A stretch of 64,000 nt of DNA, from NCBI RefSeq assembly GCF_041447285.1, contig NZ_JBGMEB010000014.1, positions 79,987-143,986 on the forward strand, written 5' to 3'. The DNA is from Methanomethylovorans sp041447285. GTDB taxonomy: Archaea > Halobacteriota > Methanosarcinia > Methanosarcinales > Methanosarcinaceae. The notes under the pieces are model-generated. The model was not told the origin of the DNA. It made no database searches and was given only the letters and a program-made list of their open reading frames with translations. Positions within the stretch are counted from its first letter, which is position 1. Each line of letters starts with the position of its first letter. Made by a program: the position numbers and the translations under genes. This document shows, in pieces, positions 19,536-29,011 of this stretch.

Positions 19536-20084
19536 TTATGGTATAATAAACACCATTGCTGCTACTACTGTAGTCCATTTTCCTTCTTTATCACCTTTTG
19601 CACACTGACAGATATGGAGTGAGTCAAAAATATGGCCACTTGCTTTGTAAACCTGTTCACGCTCGTGCCATGCAGACTCTACATTAAATTCAATACCTAA
19701 TGTAGTTGCCAACATGGTTGCAGCCAGATCTTCTGCATATTCTCCGGCGGTAATCTCATCTTCTCCAAAAGAGTGATGTTCTGAAATGTATCCATATTGT
19801 TCCTCTGCAGCCACAGGGATGGCAGTACCAATTGCAGCAGCTGTCAGACGTTCAGGTTCATTTGTTTCATTTCTTGCCAGAACACAATGAACTATAGCTC
19901 CTGGCTTGAGTTCAGGAAGACCTTCTTCCTTTTTTACGATTTTACAATTAGGAGGTAATATACTTGAAACAGATACGAGATTAAATTTCTCAATGCCTGC
20001 ATTCCTTAAGGCTAATTCAAAAGATGCGAGTTTGTCTTTATGAACACCAGCGCCTTTGACCATAAAAGCTTTTGTTGGTATCAT
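19536..20084 (-). CDS. pdaD: Pyruvoyl-dependent arginine decarboxylase
   Basis: Converts arginine to agmatine, the first step to polyamines and, in archaea, to agmatidine-modified tRNA-Ile. The small proenzyme cleaves itself between two serines to make a pyruvoyl group; the site is SVSSILPP in the first third. ARNETN and the GTAIPVAAEEQYGYISEHHSFGE region belong to the family. I prefer ATG 20084 (MIPTKAFMVK); a TTG frame starts 7 codons earlier but would sit on the promoter-like tatatttgg. 182 aa. The gene stands alone. Confidence 0.9.
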   Translation of the reverse strand: MIPTKAFMVKGAGVHKDKLASFELALRNAGIEKFNLVSVSSILPPNCKIVKKEEGLPELKPGAIVHCVLARNETNEPERLTAAAIGTAIPVAAEEQYGYISEHHSFGEDEITAGEYAEDLAATMLATTLGIEFNVESAWHEREQVYKASGHIFDSLHICQCAKGDKEGKWTTVVAAMVFIIP

Positions 20085-20181
20085 ACTCACTTTAAACACA
20101 ACCAAATATATTAAGCCTTTCCATTTTCGATAACCTGAGTGCGATTTTTGTAATAATTTTTTCCACTATAATGCCAATCGA

Positions 20182-20222
20182 TGAAAAAAAAGTCTGGCCT
20201 AACCCAGATATCTGGATTAGGC
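20182..20222 (-). terminator. Strong hairpin terminator for the 20250 gene
   Basis: Arms gcctaacccag (20197-20207) and ctggattaggc (20212-20222) pair almost perfectly around atat. On the minus strand the hairpin is followed by agacttttttt. It sits 28 bp past the stop of the gene at 20250-20933. Confidence 0.7.
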
Positions 20223-20249
20223 TACTATTCCCGGCCAGGATATCTTGAA

Positions 20250-20933
20250 TCAAACAACTTCCATTGTCTTTGGGAATTCCCCATCGAAATGAAGCTGGCC
20301 ATCTTGAATTTCAAGAGTTTCTATATTCAGGCCCGGCATCTTTGCAAGATTTGAATTGATCAGGGCCTCAAAAGCTTGCTCACCTTTGTCAGCACTTCCA
20401 TCTGGCATAGGCAGCATGCCTACTTTTGCTTCATCTATGTCTATGCTGACAGTGGAATCACTGGATTTCTCAAAGCGTCCTGAAACATATACAGGTCCTT
20501 TGAAGTCATATCCGTAATCTTTAAGGTCAACATAAGCTGACATTTCTGCTTCGTTGTCATCACCCAATTTGACCTGTATCTGTTTAATAGCACCTTCGTT
20601 ATTAGTAGCCTGCAGGTATGAGCTCAATTGAGAACTGGAAAGTGTGATATCTAGTGGTGCCGGGTCAGAATACTGTATATTGTTTGTAAGTTGGTATTCG
20701 GAAACCGGTGATTTAAGAGTTATGCCATTTTCTTCTACCATTTGATCAAAAAGAACTGGATCAACTTCAACACCCAGATCTTTAGCTTCATCTGTACCTA
20801 GTGCATGGGTTAATATAGGAATATTTACTAGTCCACTTGCAGCTACAGTTGTAAGTAATATAAATACTAATACAACAACTCCGATTATTATTAAGTTCTT
20901 TTTACTTTTGACAGCAGTTCCCGAAGAATCCAT
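20250..20933 (-). CDS. Single-span membrane-anchored protein of unknown function
   Basis: Product of 227 aa. A Lys-rich cytoplasmic start (KSKKN) precedes one TM helix (IIIGVVVLVFILLTTVAA, about residues 14-33). The remaining 190 residues would lie outside the cell. They are acidic, with alternating beta-like segments (KQIQVKLGDDNEAEMSAYVDL, shortened here) and no cysteine. Family not recognised. Start ATG 20933 has AAGGAG 8 nt upstream; the in-frame GTG 20942 overlaps that Shine-Dalgarno and is unlikely. Its own terminator follows. Confidence 0.6.
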   Translation of the reverse strand: MDSSGTAVKSKKNLIIIGVVVLVFILLTTVAASGLVNIPILTHALGTDEAKDLGVEVDPVLFDQMVEENGITLKSPVSEYQLTNNIQYSDPAPLDITLSSSQLSSYLQATNNEGAIKQIQVKLGDDNEAEMSAYVDLKDYGYDFKGPVYVSGRFEKSSDSTVSIDIDEAKVGMLPMPDGSADKGEQAFEALINSNLAKMPGLNIETLEIQDGQLHFDGEFPKTMEVV

Positions 20934-21073
20934 TAAAACCACTCCTTGGAAGATTTTTATGTAACTCTCATCAACTATCTGTACGGTAGGTAAGACCCTG
21001 ATATTCTGACAAGGATTCAGTATTTCAGGACTATTTGTACAGTATATTGTTTACTAAAACAGAATATTATTTG

Positions 21074-21189
21074 TCTTTATATATATAAATGTGCATGAGT
21101 AATAATAAGAAAATCGTAGCTCACACCTTCGAAATACTCCTTAGTAGATTGGATCGAAGGAAGGAAGTACTACTCTTAGATGCGAGCTA
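21074..21189 (+). promoter_or_regulatory. Promoter and structured leader of the PAS/GAF-mtaC-like operon
   Basis: A TATA box (tctttatatatataaa, 21074-21089) predicts a start near 21110. The first 80 nt of the message can fold: outer arms tagctc (21117-21122) and gagcta (21184-21189), inner arms ccttcga (21126-21132) and tcgaagg (21154-21160). Between the inner arms lies gtagattggatc, which also occurs in the mtaC leader at 25512. About 195 nt more leader follow before the start at 21385. Confidence 0.5.
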
Positions 21190-21384
21190 ATATATAATGT
21201 ATAATCATTGTATTTAATATTCTCTTTTGAACTAACAGACCTTTTTAATTATAGTCAATAGCTTGATTAATACCAATGTATGTATTCAATACCTACATTA
21301 CCATCAGTTGAGAGGCATTGTAAGTGAAAGCGGGTATATCCGTACTTAAAAATAGTATTCATGTTTGAAATTGCAGGTGCAAAA

Positions 21385-24132
21385 ATGGACTTGACCCAAA
21401 AGCTTGGAACTACATTTTGCAATAACGTTGTATTTACTTTCTCGTGGAAAAACGAGGATAATTGGCCAGTAGTTTCAGTTTCAGAGAACATAGAGCAACT
21501 TGGGTACGCACCAGATGAATTTATTTCAGGAGACCTTAGTTATTCGGACATAGTGCATCCGGATGATAAAGATAAACTGAAGGCTCTGATCCAACAATGG
21601 GATCAAGAGGATGTACCATGTCTTTTTTTGGAATATAGAATACTGGATAGTAAAGGTAATGTGCGCTGGATTGCAAAATTTGTTCATGCGCAATACGATG
21701 AACAAGGTTTCCTTAAACAATTGAATGGAACAATTGTAGACATCACGGAAAGTAAAAGGGCAGAATTGTTCTTGCAGCCACAAAATGGTTATCTGAAGAG
21801 TGTTGTAAATACTGTAAGAGAAGCTCTGTTAGTTCTTGATACTAATTTTAAAATCATATTTGCAAATCTTTCATTCTACAGGTTGTTTAGAGCAAACCCA
21901 TTAGAAACTGAAGATCGGTTTTTATACGATATTGAAAACGGACAGTGGAATATTCCGGCTCTGAAAAATAGTATGATAACACTTTTAGAAGGCAGTACAG
22001 AGTTCAATGATCTTGAAATAGAGCAGGATTTCAAGAAGATAGGACACCGGGTGTTGCGTGTCAATTCCAGAACAATGGATACTTTCAATGGTAAAGATAA
22101 AATGATCTTACTTGCTGTTGAAGATGTCACCGAAAGCAAAAAATCTTCTATGGAACTGAAGGCATCAGAGGCAAAATATTCTGCCCTTGTGGAACAAGGG
22201 AATGATGGCATAATTATAATACAGGGAGAATCTCTAAGATTCACTAATTCCAAGTTCCTTGAATTTACGGGTTACAACAAAGAGGATATCATCAATACTT
22301 CATTGCTTGAGTACGTTCCTATTGATTTCAGGCGTATGCTTTTAAAACGTTATAGTAAAGCATTAAGGGATGAGCGCAGTATAAAGCGCAATTATGAAGT
22401 GGATTTTATTAGAAAGGACGGGTCTACTTTTCCTGCTGAAATTAGTCTTTCTTTCATCTATTATGAAAATGGTCCAGCTGTAATGATAGCTATAAGGGAT
22501 ATAGCGGAACGTAAAAAAGCAGAGATGGAACTTAAAGATTCTGAGAAGAAATATTCCACTCTTGTGGAGAAGAGTAATGATGGGATTGTAATATTACAGA
22601 ATGATCAGCTGGTATTTGCCAATAATAAATTTATTGAGATAATTGGTTATACTCGTACGGAAGCTATTGGTAAGCCATTTGCAAGTTTCCTGACAATCGA
22701 ATACCGTCGGATGATCACTGGCAAGTTTAAAAGGAAGATGGAAAAAAGGCAATTAACACCTCCTAAATATGAAATAGAGCTTCTTTCAAAAACTGGTCAA
22801 AAAATTCCTATAGAAATTAGCTCCTCCATAATAGAACATGAAGGGAAACCAGCTTACATGGCTATAATCAGAGATATTACAGAGCAGAAGAACAGAGAAA
22901 GAGAACTTCTCAAGCTAATTGAAGTTCAAAAGGTTCTTGAAAACGTTATTGAGAGCAGTCCTGCAATTGTTTTCTTCTGGAAGCCTTATGAGAACTGGCC
23001 TGTAGAGTTTGTATCCGAAAACATTTCTCAGTTTGGATACACTGCAAAGGAGTTTATTTCAGGTAAAATGCTTTACAGTGATATGGTTCATCCTTATGAT
23101 CTTGAGAAAATGAATAATGAAACTCTAAGGTGTATTCAAGAGGGAGAAAAAAATATTTCTCTTGAGTATCGTGTCCTCACAAGATCAGGTGAAATTCGAT
23201 GGATAGATGAACGCTCTGTTATTAAAAGGGATGCAGAAGGCAGGATAGAATATATTCATGGTATAATAGTTGATGTAACAGAACGTAAAAACGCCAATAA
23301 TTTTATGCGAATAGGCTCAGAACTAGGTACCTTGTTCACTCCTACGGCTGACATAAAAGAACTATTTCAGCAGTTCCTTGAGCTTATCACACAGGTTAAA
23401 GGGATTGATTGTGGTGCATTATATCTTGTAGATGAAACTACAGGCGATCTAAACTTAGTTGCTTATAAAGACCTTTCATTTAAGTTCGTGAACAGTATCC
23501 GCCAATATTCTGCAAATTCTTTACATGCTAGGATACTTAAAACGCAATATCCGATCTATAAGCTCTATTCTGAGATAAGCTCCATGACTTCTGAGAAAGA
23601 TGTTAGTTTTGAAGGGCTCGAGGCGACTGCTATATTGCCTCTCAAATACGAAGGCAATGTTGTAGCAGTTTTTATGTTGGCATCCCATACAGAATATGCT
23701 ATTTCTCACAATACTCGAAGTGTACTTGAGAGTATTGCTTCTCAAGCGGGTCCTTCTATAGGGCGCATAAGGGAACAGGTCCATGTGCAAAAAGACATAA
23801 ACAACCTGCAGGATCTATTTGACAATATAGAGGATTTTCTATATGTGCTTGATACTAATGGCTGTATATTGCACACGAATAGTTTCCTCTGTAAACGTCT
23901 GGGATATTCTCATGAAGAATTACTTGGTCTGAATATAGTTAACCTGCATCCACAGAAAAGAGCTATAGAGGTAGCCACTTTACTTGCTGAAATATTAGCC
24001 GGAAAAAAATCTATAGTGAAGATCCCGTTTGAATCATATGATGGAGAGCTGATACCTGCAGAGATAAAGATCAGCCGGGGAGCATGGGATGGAAATTCAG
24101 CTCTTATTTGCCTTGGACGGGAAAATAACTAA
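21385..24132 (+). CDS. Multi-PAS and GAF sensory protein without recognisable output domain
   Basis: Soluble protein of 915 aa. Order: PAS (about 10-115), PAS (120-240), PAS (255-375), PAS (385-500), PAS (520-640), GAF (650-795), PAS (805-915). The first and fifth PAS are alike (VSENI, EFISG, YSD, VHP). No HisKA, HATPase, GGDEF, HTH or membrane segment is visible, and the protein ends within the last PAS. It may therefore act by binding a partner, perhaps a kinase or regulator encoded elsewhere. The next gene, 38 bp downstream, encodes an MtaC-type corrinoid protein, so methanol or methyl-corrinoid sensing is a fair inference. Start chosen: ATG 21385 with AGGTG upstream; ATG 21361 lacks one. 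Confidence 0.85.
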   Translation: MDLTQKLGTTFCNNVVFTFSWKNEDNWPVVSVSENIEQLGYAPDEFISGDLSYSDIVHPDDKDKLKALIQQWDQEDVPCLFLEYRILDSKGNVRWIAKFVHAQYDEQGFLKQLNGTIVDITESKRAELFLQPQNGYLKSVVNTVREALLVLDTNFKIIFANLSFYRLFRANPLETEDRFLYDIENGQWNIPALKNSMITLLEGSTEFNDLEIEQDFKKIGHRVLRVNSRTMDTFNGKDKMILLAVEDVTESKKSSMELKASEAKYSALVEQGNDGIIIIQGESLRFTNSKFLEFTGYNKEDIINTSLLEYVPIDFRRMLLKRYSKALRDERSIKRNYEVDFIRKDGSTFPAEISLSFIYYENGPAVMIAIRDIAERKKAEMELKDSEKKYSTLVEKSNDGIVILQNDQLVFANNKFIEIIGYTRTEAIGKPFASFLTIEYRRMITGKFKRKMEKRQLTPPKYEIELLSKTGQKIPIEISSSIIEHEGKPAYMAIIRDITEQKNRERELLKLIEVQKVLENVIESSPAIVFFWKPYENWPVEFVSENISQFGYTAKEFISGKMLYSDMVHPYDLEKMNNETLRCIQEGEKNISLEYRVLTRSGEIRWIDERSVIKRDAEGRIEYIHGIIVDVTERKNANNFMRIGSELGTLFTPTADIKELFQQFLELITQVKGIDCGALYLVDETTGDLNLVAYKDLSFKFVNSIRQYSANSLHARILKTQYPIYKLYSEISSMTSEKDVSFEGLEATAILPLKYEGNVVAVFMLASHTEYAISHNTRSVLESIASQAGPSIGRIREQVHVQKDINNLQDLFDNIEDFLYVLDTNGCILHTNSFLCKRLGYSHEELLGLNIVNLHPQKRAIEVATLLAEILAGKKSIVKIPFESYDGELIPAEIKISRGAWDGNSALICLGRENN

Positions 24133-24170
24133 AAACTAAGGCTTTGTAAAAACAGGACGAAGGAATTGAC

Positions 24171-24935
24171 ATGATAAACATTAATCCATCTGGGATTCTG
24201 GTAAGATATAATGTAAAGGCTGAAAAGGAGTTAAGTCCCGAAGAGGTGGCAAGAGAGCTATATCCAGAAGACGTGGTGATAAGGCCGATAGTTGAGGCTG
24301 TTTTTGAAGGTGATGAGGATGATGTAATCAATGCATTGGAGGATGCAATCAATGCTGGAAGGGATCCTTTATCCCTCATTGATGATGCTCTGATGCCAGG
24401 TATGAGTATTGTATCTGAACTCTATGATGATGGCATTCTTTTCCTTCCAGATGTTATCATATCTGCACATGCAATGACAGATGGAATTGAATACTGCAAG
24501 CAGAAATCTAATTCAACTCATGAGTTCAAAGGAAAGGTAGTGTCTTTTGTTGTAGAAGGAGATATGCATGATATTGGCAAGAAGATAGTCACTGTTCTTC
24601 TGCGTGCGAATGGTTATGAAGTCATAGATCTTGGAAGTGACGTGCTGGTTAGCGAAGTGATCACTGCCGTCAAGAAAGAAAAACCTATCATGCTTTCTGG
24701 AACAGCTTTAATGACAACTACCATGTATTCATTTAAAGAAATCAATAACCTCTTGCTTGAGAACAATATTAGTATTCCCTTTATATGTGGTGGAGGAGCT
24801 GTAAAACAGGATTTTGTATTTGGCTATGAACTTGGAGTTTATTGTGAGGATGCGGCAGATGCCCCAAAGATAGCTGATGAGATCCTGAAAGGTGCTGGTG
24901 TGGAAGAACTAAGAGATAAATTCCACAGACACTAA
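24171..24935 (+). CDS. mtaC: Orphan MtaC-type methanol corrinoid protein
   Basis: Methyl-accepting corrinoid protein, 254 aa, about two-thirds identical to the product of the mtaC at 25567 by eye. N-terminal helical cap, then the B12-binding Rossmann domain with the DxHxxG motif (GDMHDIG, cobalt ligand His133), SGTALMTTT and the CGGGAV loop. All cofactor residues are kept, so it should bind cobamide. It has no mtaB of its own; it follows the PAS/GAF gene by 38 bp with AAGGA before the ATG. It may work with the MtaB encoded downstream or as a sensory corrinoid protein; the sequence does not decide. Confidence 0.9.
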   Translation: MININPSGILVRYNVKAEKELSPEEVARELYPEDVVIRPIVEAVFEGDEDDVINALEDAINAGRDPLSLIDDALMPGMSIVSELYDDGILFLPDVIISAHAMTDGIEYCKQKSNSTHEFKGKVVSFVVEGDMHDIGKKIVTVLLRANGYEVIDLGSDVLVSEVITAVKKEKPIMLSGTALMTTTMYSFKEINNLLLENNISIPFICGGGAVKQDFVFGYELGVYCEDAADAPKIADEILKGAGVEELRDKFHRH

Positions 24936-25429
24936 TCGCACGCTGGGCTCCTCGCGCAGACAATATTTTGCTTGATTCATACATTTCTTTAATATATCTA
25001 CTTTTTTATTTGAGATGATTAGTTCGCAGATAGAGTTATTTTTTCTATGGAATTCTAGATATTATTTAGTTATAAGATGTTATGTTGAACTAATCTCTGT
25101 TCTTTTTTAGTATGTCTTAATGCCTAGAACATTACTAGTACTTAAACATGTTGATACTTCTTAGTCTACATTTAATTCTAACTAAAAGTTACACAAAAAA
25201 ACGCAATTGGTAGGTGTTAATGTGACTTCCAATTAATTTTCAATACAATTTATTGTAAATATCTTTTTATACTTGTATAGTATAGAGGATTCTAGTTGAT
25301 AATATATAATCATTGTTACACATAAATGGATATATCTCTTATATATTATCAGGGTCAAGAAAATAAACGCAATCAATTGACTTCTTTTTTCTGTGTTTTT
25401 TCAGGTAAATTGTATATGGTCATGTCGAA

Positions 25430-25560
25430 ATCTTTATATATTGTATCTAGCAAAAGCAAAAGTTTATATACGTGCGGAAGAGTTGCATGATTAGGTCGAA
25501 AGACCTCTAAGGTAGATTGGATCAAGGCTTATTCAAGCCTTAATAATAAATTGAAGGAAG
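25430..25560 (+). promoter_or_regulatory. Promoter and structured leader of mtaCB
   Basis: The 630-bp gap before mtaC holds two TATA-like sequences near its end (tctttatatattg at about 25431 and aagtttatatacg at about 25460); the second predicts a start near 25487. The leader has a hairpin aggtc-GAAA-gacct (25493-25506), then ctaaggtagattggatc with the 12 bases shared with the 21.1-kb leader, then a hairpin aaggctt-attc-aagcctt (25524-25541), then GAAGGAAG before ATG 25567. Long mtaCB leaders with post-transcriptional control are known in Methanosarcina. 24936-25430 is AT-rich with no gene seen. Confidence 0.6.
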
Positions 25561-25566
25561 TGTAGT

Positions 25567-26331
25567 ATGCTAAAAATAGACTACAAGGATATATTAGTAA
25601 GATACAACGTAAAAATGGAAAAATCAATGACCCCAGAAGATGCTGCAGCAGAGCTGTATCCAAAGGATGCTCTCATTCGCCCAATTGCTGAAGCAATTTT
25701 TGAAGGTGAAGAAGATGATGTAATTGCAGGTCTCGAGAAGGCCATTGCAGCTGGAAAGAGTCCTATTTCCCTTATTGATGATGCCCTGATGGTTGGTATG
25801 GGTGTAGTAACAAACCTGTATGACCAGGGTATAATCTTCCTGCCAAACGTTATGATGTCTGCAGATGCAATGCTCGATGGTATCGAGTACTGTAAAGAGA
25901 AGTCTGGTGAGTCTCCAGAGTCAAAGGGCAAGATCGTTGTCCACGTAGCAGAAGGAGATGTCCACGACATCGGTAAGTCAATCGTTGCCGCACTCCTGCG
26001 AGCAAACGGTTATGAAGTAATCGACCTCGGAAGAGATGTGCCAGCAGCAGAAGTACTTGCAGCAGTTAAGGCACACAAACCAATAATGGTAACCGGTACT
26101 GCATTGATGACAACCACCATGTATGCATTCAAAGAGGTTAACGACCAGCTCCTTGAAGCAGGATTCAAGATCCCATTCGCATGCGGTGGCGGAGCAGTTA
26201 ACCAGGACTTCGTTTCAACATATACACTCGGTGTCTATGGTGAAGAAGCAGCAGATGCACCAAAGATGGCAGATGCAATCCTGACCGGTGCTGGCGTAGA
26301 CAAGCTTAGGGCAATGTTCCACAAACACTAA
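25567..26331 (+). CDS. mtaC: Methanol corrinoid protein
   Basis: Carries the methyl group from methanol, as methyl-Co(III), between MtaB and the MtaA methyltransferase that makes methyl-CoM. 254 aa. N-terminal helical domain, then B12-binding domain with GDVHDIG (His133 as lower cobalt ligand), TGTALMTTTM and CGGGAVNQDF. It is followed after 14 bp by mtaB, the usual pair. Codon choice in this gene and in mtaB is more uniform (many GCA, AAG and GAC codons) than in neighbours, as for highly expressed genes. Confidence 0.96.
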   Translation: MLKIDYKDILVRYNVKMEKSMTPEDAAAELYPKDALIRPIAEAIFEGEEDDVIAGLEKAIAAGKSPISLIDDALMVGMGVVTNLYDQGIIFLPNVMMSADAMLDGIEYCKEKSGESPESKGKIVVHVAEGDVHDIGKSIVAALLRANGYEVIDLGRDVPAAEVLAAVKAHKPIMVTGTALMTTTMYAFKEVNDQLLEAGFKIPFACGGGAVNQDFVSTYTLGVYGEEAADAPKMADAILTGAGVDKLRAMFHKH

Positions 26332-26345
26332 ACGAGGTGAAAAAA

Positions 26346-27725
26346 ATGGCAGTAAAAAGATACACACAGATGGCTTATGCAAATGCAGATGAGATGGTAT
26401 TTGGTCGTTCAAAATATCCGGTAAAGGCAGGACTTGGAGTAGAGATCGGTGCAGGATGCACTATTGCTGAAGTTAACTACGCACCAAGACCAGAGGCAGG
26501 AGCTTCTAAAGAGAAACTGGTCAACGAGTACCAGAGAATTACAAAAGACATTCTTCAGAGAATGGTCCAGGTAGGTTTCCCTGCAGTAGTACTCGAAACA
26601 GAACACGTGCAGCAGATGACCAACAATCCTACATGGGGTGGCGAGGTCGCACACGCTCAGAAGACTATCATGGAAGAGTACTATGAGGAATATGGCCTGA
26701 AGTCCGCACTGAGGCACACCCCTGGTGACATCAGAGAGAACAAGGACTACATGGACCTCCGGGGAGACAAGTACTCTGTCGTTATGGAATCATTCGAAGC
26801 TGTTGCAGAAGGCGGAGCAGACCTGTTATCCATTGAGTCAATGGGTGGAAAGGAAATATTTGACTATGCAATTCTGAGGAACGACATTGGCGGCATGCTC
26901 TACGCAATTGGTGTATTGGGCAGCATGGACATGGAATACCTCTGGCAGGATATCACAAAGGTAGCCCAGAAGAAGAACGTTGTTTCAGCTGGTGACACCG
27001 ACTGTGCACAGGCAAACACTGCAATGTTCATTGCAGGTGGACTTCTCGACAAGAACCTGGCACACACTCTTGCAATCATCGCAAGGAGCCTGGCAGGAGC
27101 AAGGACACTCTCCGGATATGAAGCCGGTGCAGTAGGTCCAGGAAAAGACTGCGGATACGAGAACATCTTCGTAAAGGCAATCACTGGTATGCCAATGGCC
27201 TTTGAAGGCAAGACCTCTACCTGTGCTCACTCTGATGTAATGGGTAACCTCATCATGCAGTGCTGTGACCTCTGGTCTAATGAGTCTGTTGAATACCACT
27301 CTGAATTCGGTGGTACCACAGTCCAGTGCTGGTCTGAGACACTCAGCTACGACTGCGCATTGATGAACGTTGCACTCAAGTCCGGAAACGAGAAGATTCT
27401 CAGGGATCTGCTGGTAGCATCTGACAAGTACAGAGACCCACAGTCCTACATACTTGCATACGACAACGCATACAAGGTCGGTCAGGCAATTGTAAAGGAC
27501 GGTAACGACCTGTACCTCCGTGCAAAGAACGCTGCTCTGGAATGCTGCAACCTGCTGACCTCCGCAGAAGGCCTTGAAATGACAAGGTTCGAGATCAATG
27601 CATTGCAGAAGGCAAAGGGCGAACTGGAAGCACTCACTGCAGACGCAGATAAGTTCATGAGCGACTGCATGGACAAGTACAAGGCCGAAATAAAGGTCTT
27701 CAAGCCAGAGAACTACGGTCTCTAA
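26346..27725 (+). CDS. mtaB: Methanol:corrinoid methyltransferase
   Basis: Zinc enzyme that activates methanol and methylates the corrinoid of MtaC. 459 aa, TIM-barrel family. With ATG 26346 as start the zinc ligands fall at Glu164 (SIESMGG), Cys220 (GDTDCAQ) and Cys269 (GKDCGYE), the same numbers as reported for the M. barkeri enzyme; this supports the start over the in-frame GTG 26337, which overlaps the Shine-Dalgarno GAGGTGA. mtaA is not in the window. A strong terminator follows. Confidence 0.97.
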   Translation: MAVKRYTQMAYANADEMVFGRSKYPVKAGLGVEIGAGCTIAEVNYAPRPEAGASKEKLVNEYQRITKDILQRMVQVGFPAVVLETEHVQQMTNNPTWGGEVAHAQKTIMEEYYEEYGLKSALRHTPGDIRENKDYMDLRGDKYSVVMESFEAVAEGGADLLSIESMGGKEIFDYAILRNDIGGMLYAIGVLGSMDMEYLWQDITKVAQKKNVVSAGDTDCAQANTAMFIAGGLLDKNLAHTLAIIARSLAGARTLSGYEAGAVGPGKDCGYENIFVKAITGMPMAFEGKTSTCAHSDVMGNLIMQCCDLWSNESVEYHSEFGGTTVQCWSETLSYDCALMNVALKSGNEKILRDLLVASDKYRDPQSYILAYDNAYKVGQAIVKDGNDLYLRAKNAALECCNLLTSAEGLEMTRFEINALQKAKGELEALTADADKFMSDCMDKYKAEIKVFKPENYGL

Positions 27726-27734
27726 ATACAATAT

Positions 27735-27768
27735 GTAAGGGTTTCACTTCAAACCCTTACTTTTTATT
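27735..27768 (+). terminator. Perfect 10-bp hairpin terminator after mtaB
   Basis: Arms gtaagggttt (27735-27744) and aaacccttac (27751-27760) with loop cacttc, followed by tttttattcc. Confidence 0.8.
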
Positions 27769-28077
27769 CCCAAAAACAAAAACGAACTTTCCAAAAATTA
27801 TGATTATACAAAGGCTTGCAGAAAAACTTGTTTGGGGTCTATAGTCTGATCAGTTTTACCTCCTTCCTATCTGATCAATCTACTAAACAGTCAAGTTTCT
27901 GTAAGCCCTTTCTCCATAAAATATGGTTTATTCACTCCACAGTGTTTTAGTTTATAAAGGCTCGTCTATTTTTTCGAAAGATTTTTTGTGGATAATGACA
28001 ATGATACTAGTAAAATGCTGTTCAAATGTGCAAGCATTCAATGACTCTTGTAAAGGTATAAGATTGAGTTCTACCAC

Positions 28078-28558
28078 TTGGCACCCTTTATTCTTCTCAT
28101 TTTTGGATTCTTTCGTGTGGTGATATCCGGCGAGCCCCTGGGGTGGGTTCAGAGGCTTCAATTGAAGGACATAGAGACACCTGTGCAATTATCTGATCTT
28201 CTTACACAGGCTGAATTTGAACGTCTCATGGGGCCTGTAGACATCCTGGGGAAAAGGCATTGATAGCTGTCTTGCTGATTCCGGTATCCTTGCAGAAGCT
28301 CTGGTATCCTGCAGAATAAAGCACGTGAATTTCAACCAGTAAGGTGCTATTATCTATCTCTCCGAGGTCGGAAAAGCCAACAAGACAACGCCAGCAAAGG
28401 GGATACCACTTATATTGTCAACAGATCACCTTAATCAATGGTTGGTTATACGTCCTCTCCATGGAGATTCTGAAGCCCCACTGCGGATAAACATAGCTAT
28501 GGATCGAACACCTATGAGTAATCAAAGTGTCCTTCATAACTTATGAGAAATGTGGACT
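28078..28558 (+). pseudogene. Decayed archaeal tyrosine recombinase (integrase)
   Basis: Reading with a frame change near 28258 gives a recognisable integrase: FFRVV and LKDIETPVQLSDLLTQAEF at the end of the core-binding part, then CLADSGILAEALVSCRIKHVNFNQ (shortened), an in-frame TAA, then GKANKTTPAKGIPLILSTD, HLNQWLVIRPLHGDSEAPL and MDRTPMSNQSVLHNL, then another stop. The catalytic HxxR and Tyr are missing. A KKCPRC fragment further down may be the relic of a C-terminal zinc ribbon. The gap 27769-28077 may hold more decayed sequence of the same gene. Not functional. Confidence 0.65.
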
Positions 28559-28714
28559 TTAGATGAAGATAAGAAGCGGTAACTCTTAAGAAATGTCCAC
28601 GCTGTAACAATTTATTATTAAGGCTCATTCTAACTTTAGATATCATTCAGATGATCTAGAAACACAAGTTGGCTTTGTTAGGTGAGTGGAGAAAAGTTAA
28701 GACAAAAGTTCTTT

Positions 28715-29011
28715 TCAAAAGCCTCTGTTACTTCCAATCGGATGGATTTCTCTGTGCAATTCGCTATCATCGATAGAAATCAAACTGGTCAAACTATTAT
28801 TGAGGTGTGTCATATCAGTTATACATCTATCCTCACACTGATATGGCAATTTTTTAAAAGCTTCCAGTATATCATCTGTTACTCCATTTCTAACTCGTAC
28901 TATGGCATGACATAATTTCAGGAAAGCTTCCTTGTGTTCATCCGTCATAATATCCCCAGACTCGTTAAGCTCGCGTTGAGCTCTGTAATATCTGATATTC
29001 ATCCTACTCAT
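28715..29011 (-). CDS. Hypothetical protein, about 98 aa
   Basis: Helical, charged protein (MSRMNIRYYRAQRELNESGD) with no recognised domain. The segment DDILEAFKKLPYQCEDR could be a short helix-loop region. AAAAGGG lies just upstream of the cluster of candidate ATGs (29017, 29011, 29002); I chose 29011 for spacing. It lies between an integrase relic and a tRNA, a typical accessory position. Confidence 0.4.
   Translation of the reverse strand: MSRMNIRYYRAQRELNESGDIMTDEHKEAFLKLCHAIVRVRNGVTDDILEAFKKLPYQCEDRCITDMTHLNNSLTSLISIDDSELHREIHPIGSNRGF

Noticed and set aside
24936..25430. Hidden gene in the long gap before mtaC
   Set aside because: All frames are interrupted and AT-rich; long leaders before mtaCB are usual in this lineage.
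26985..27731. Long minus-strand ORF of 248 codons opposite mtaB
   Set aside because: It is a shadow of the codon pattern of mtaB, with Cys- and Val-rich sequence that matches nothing.
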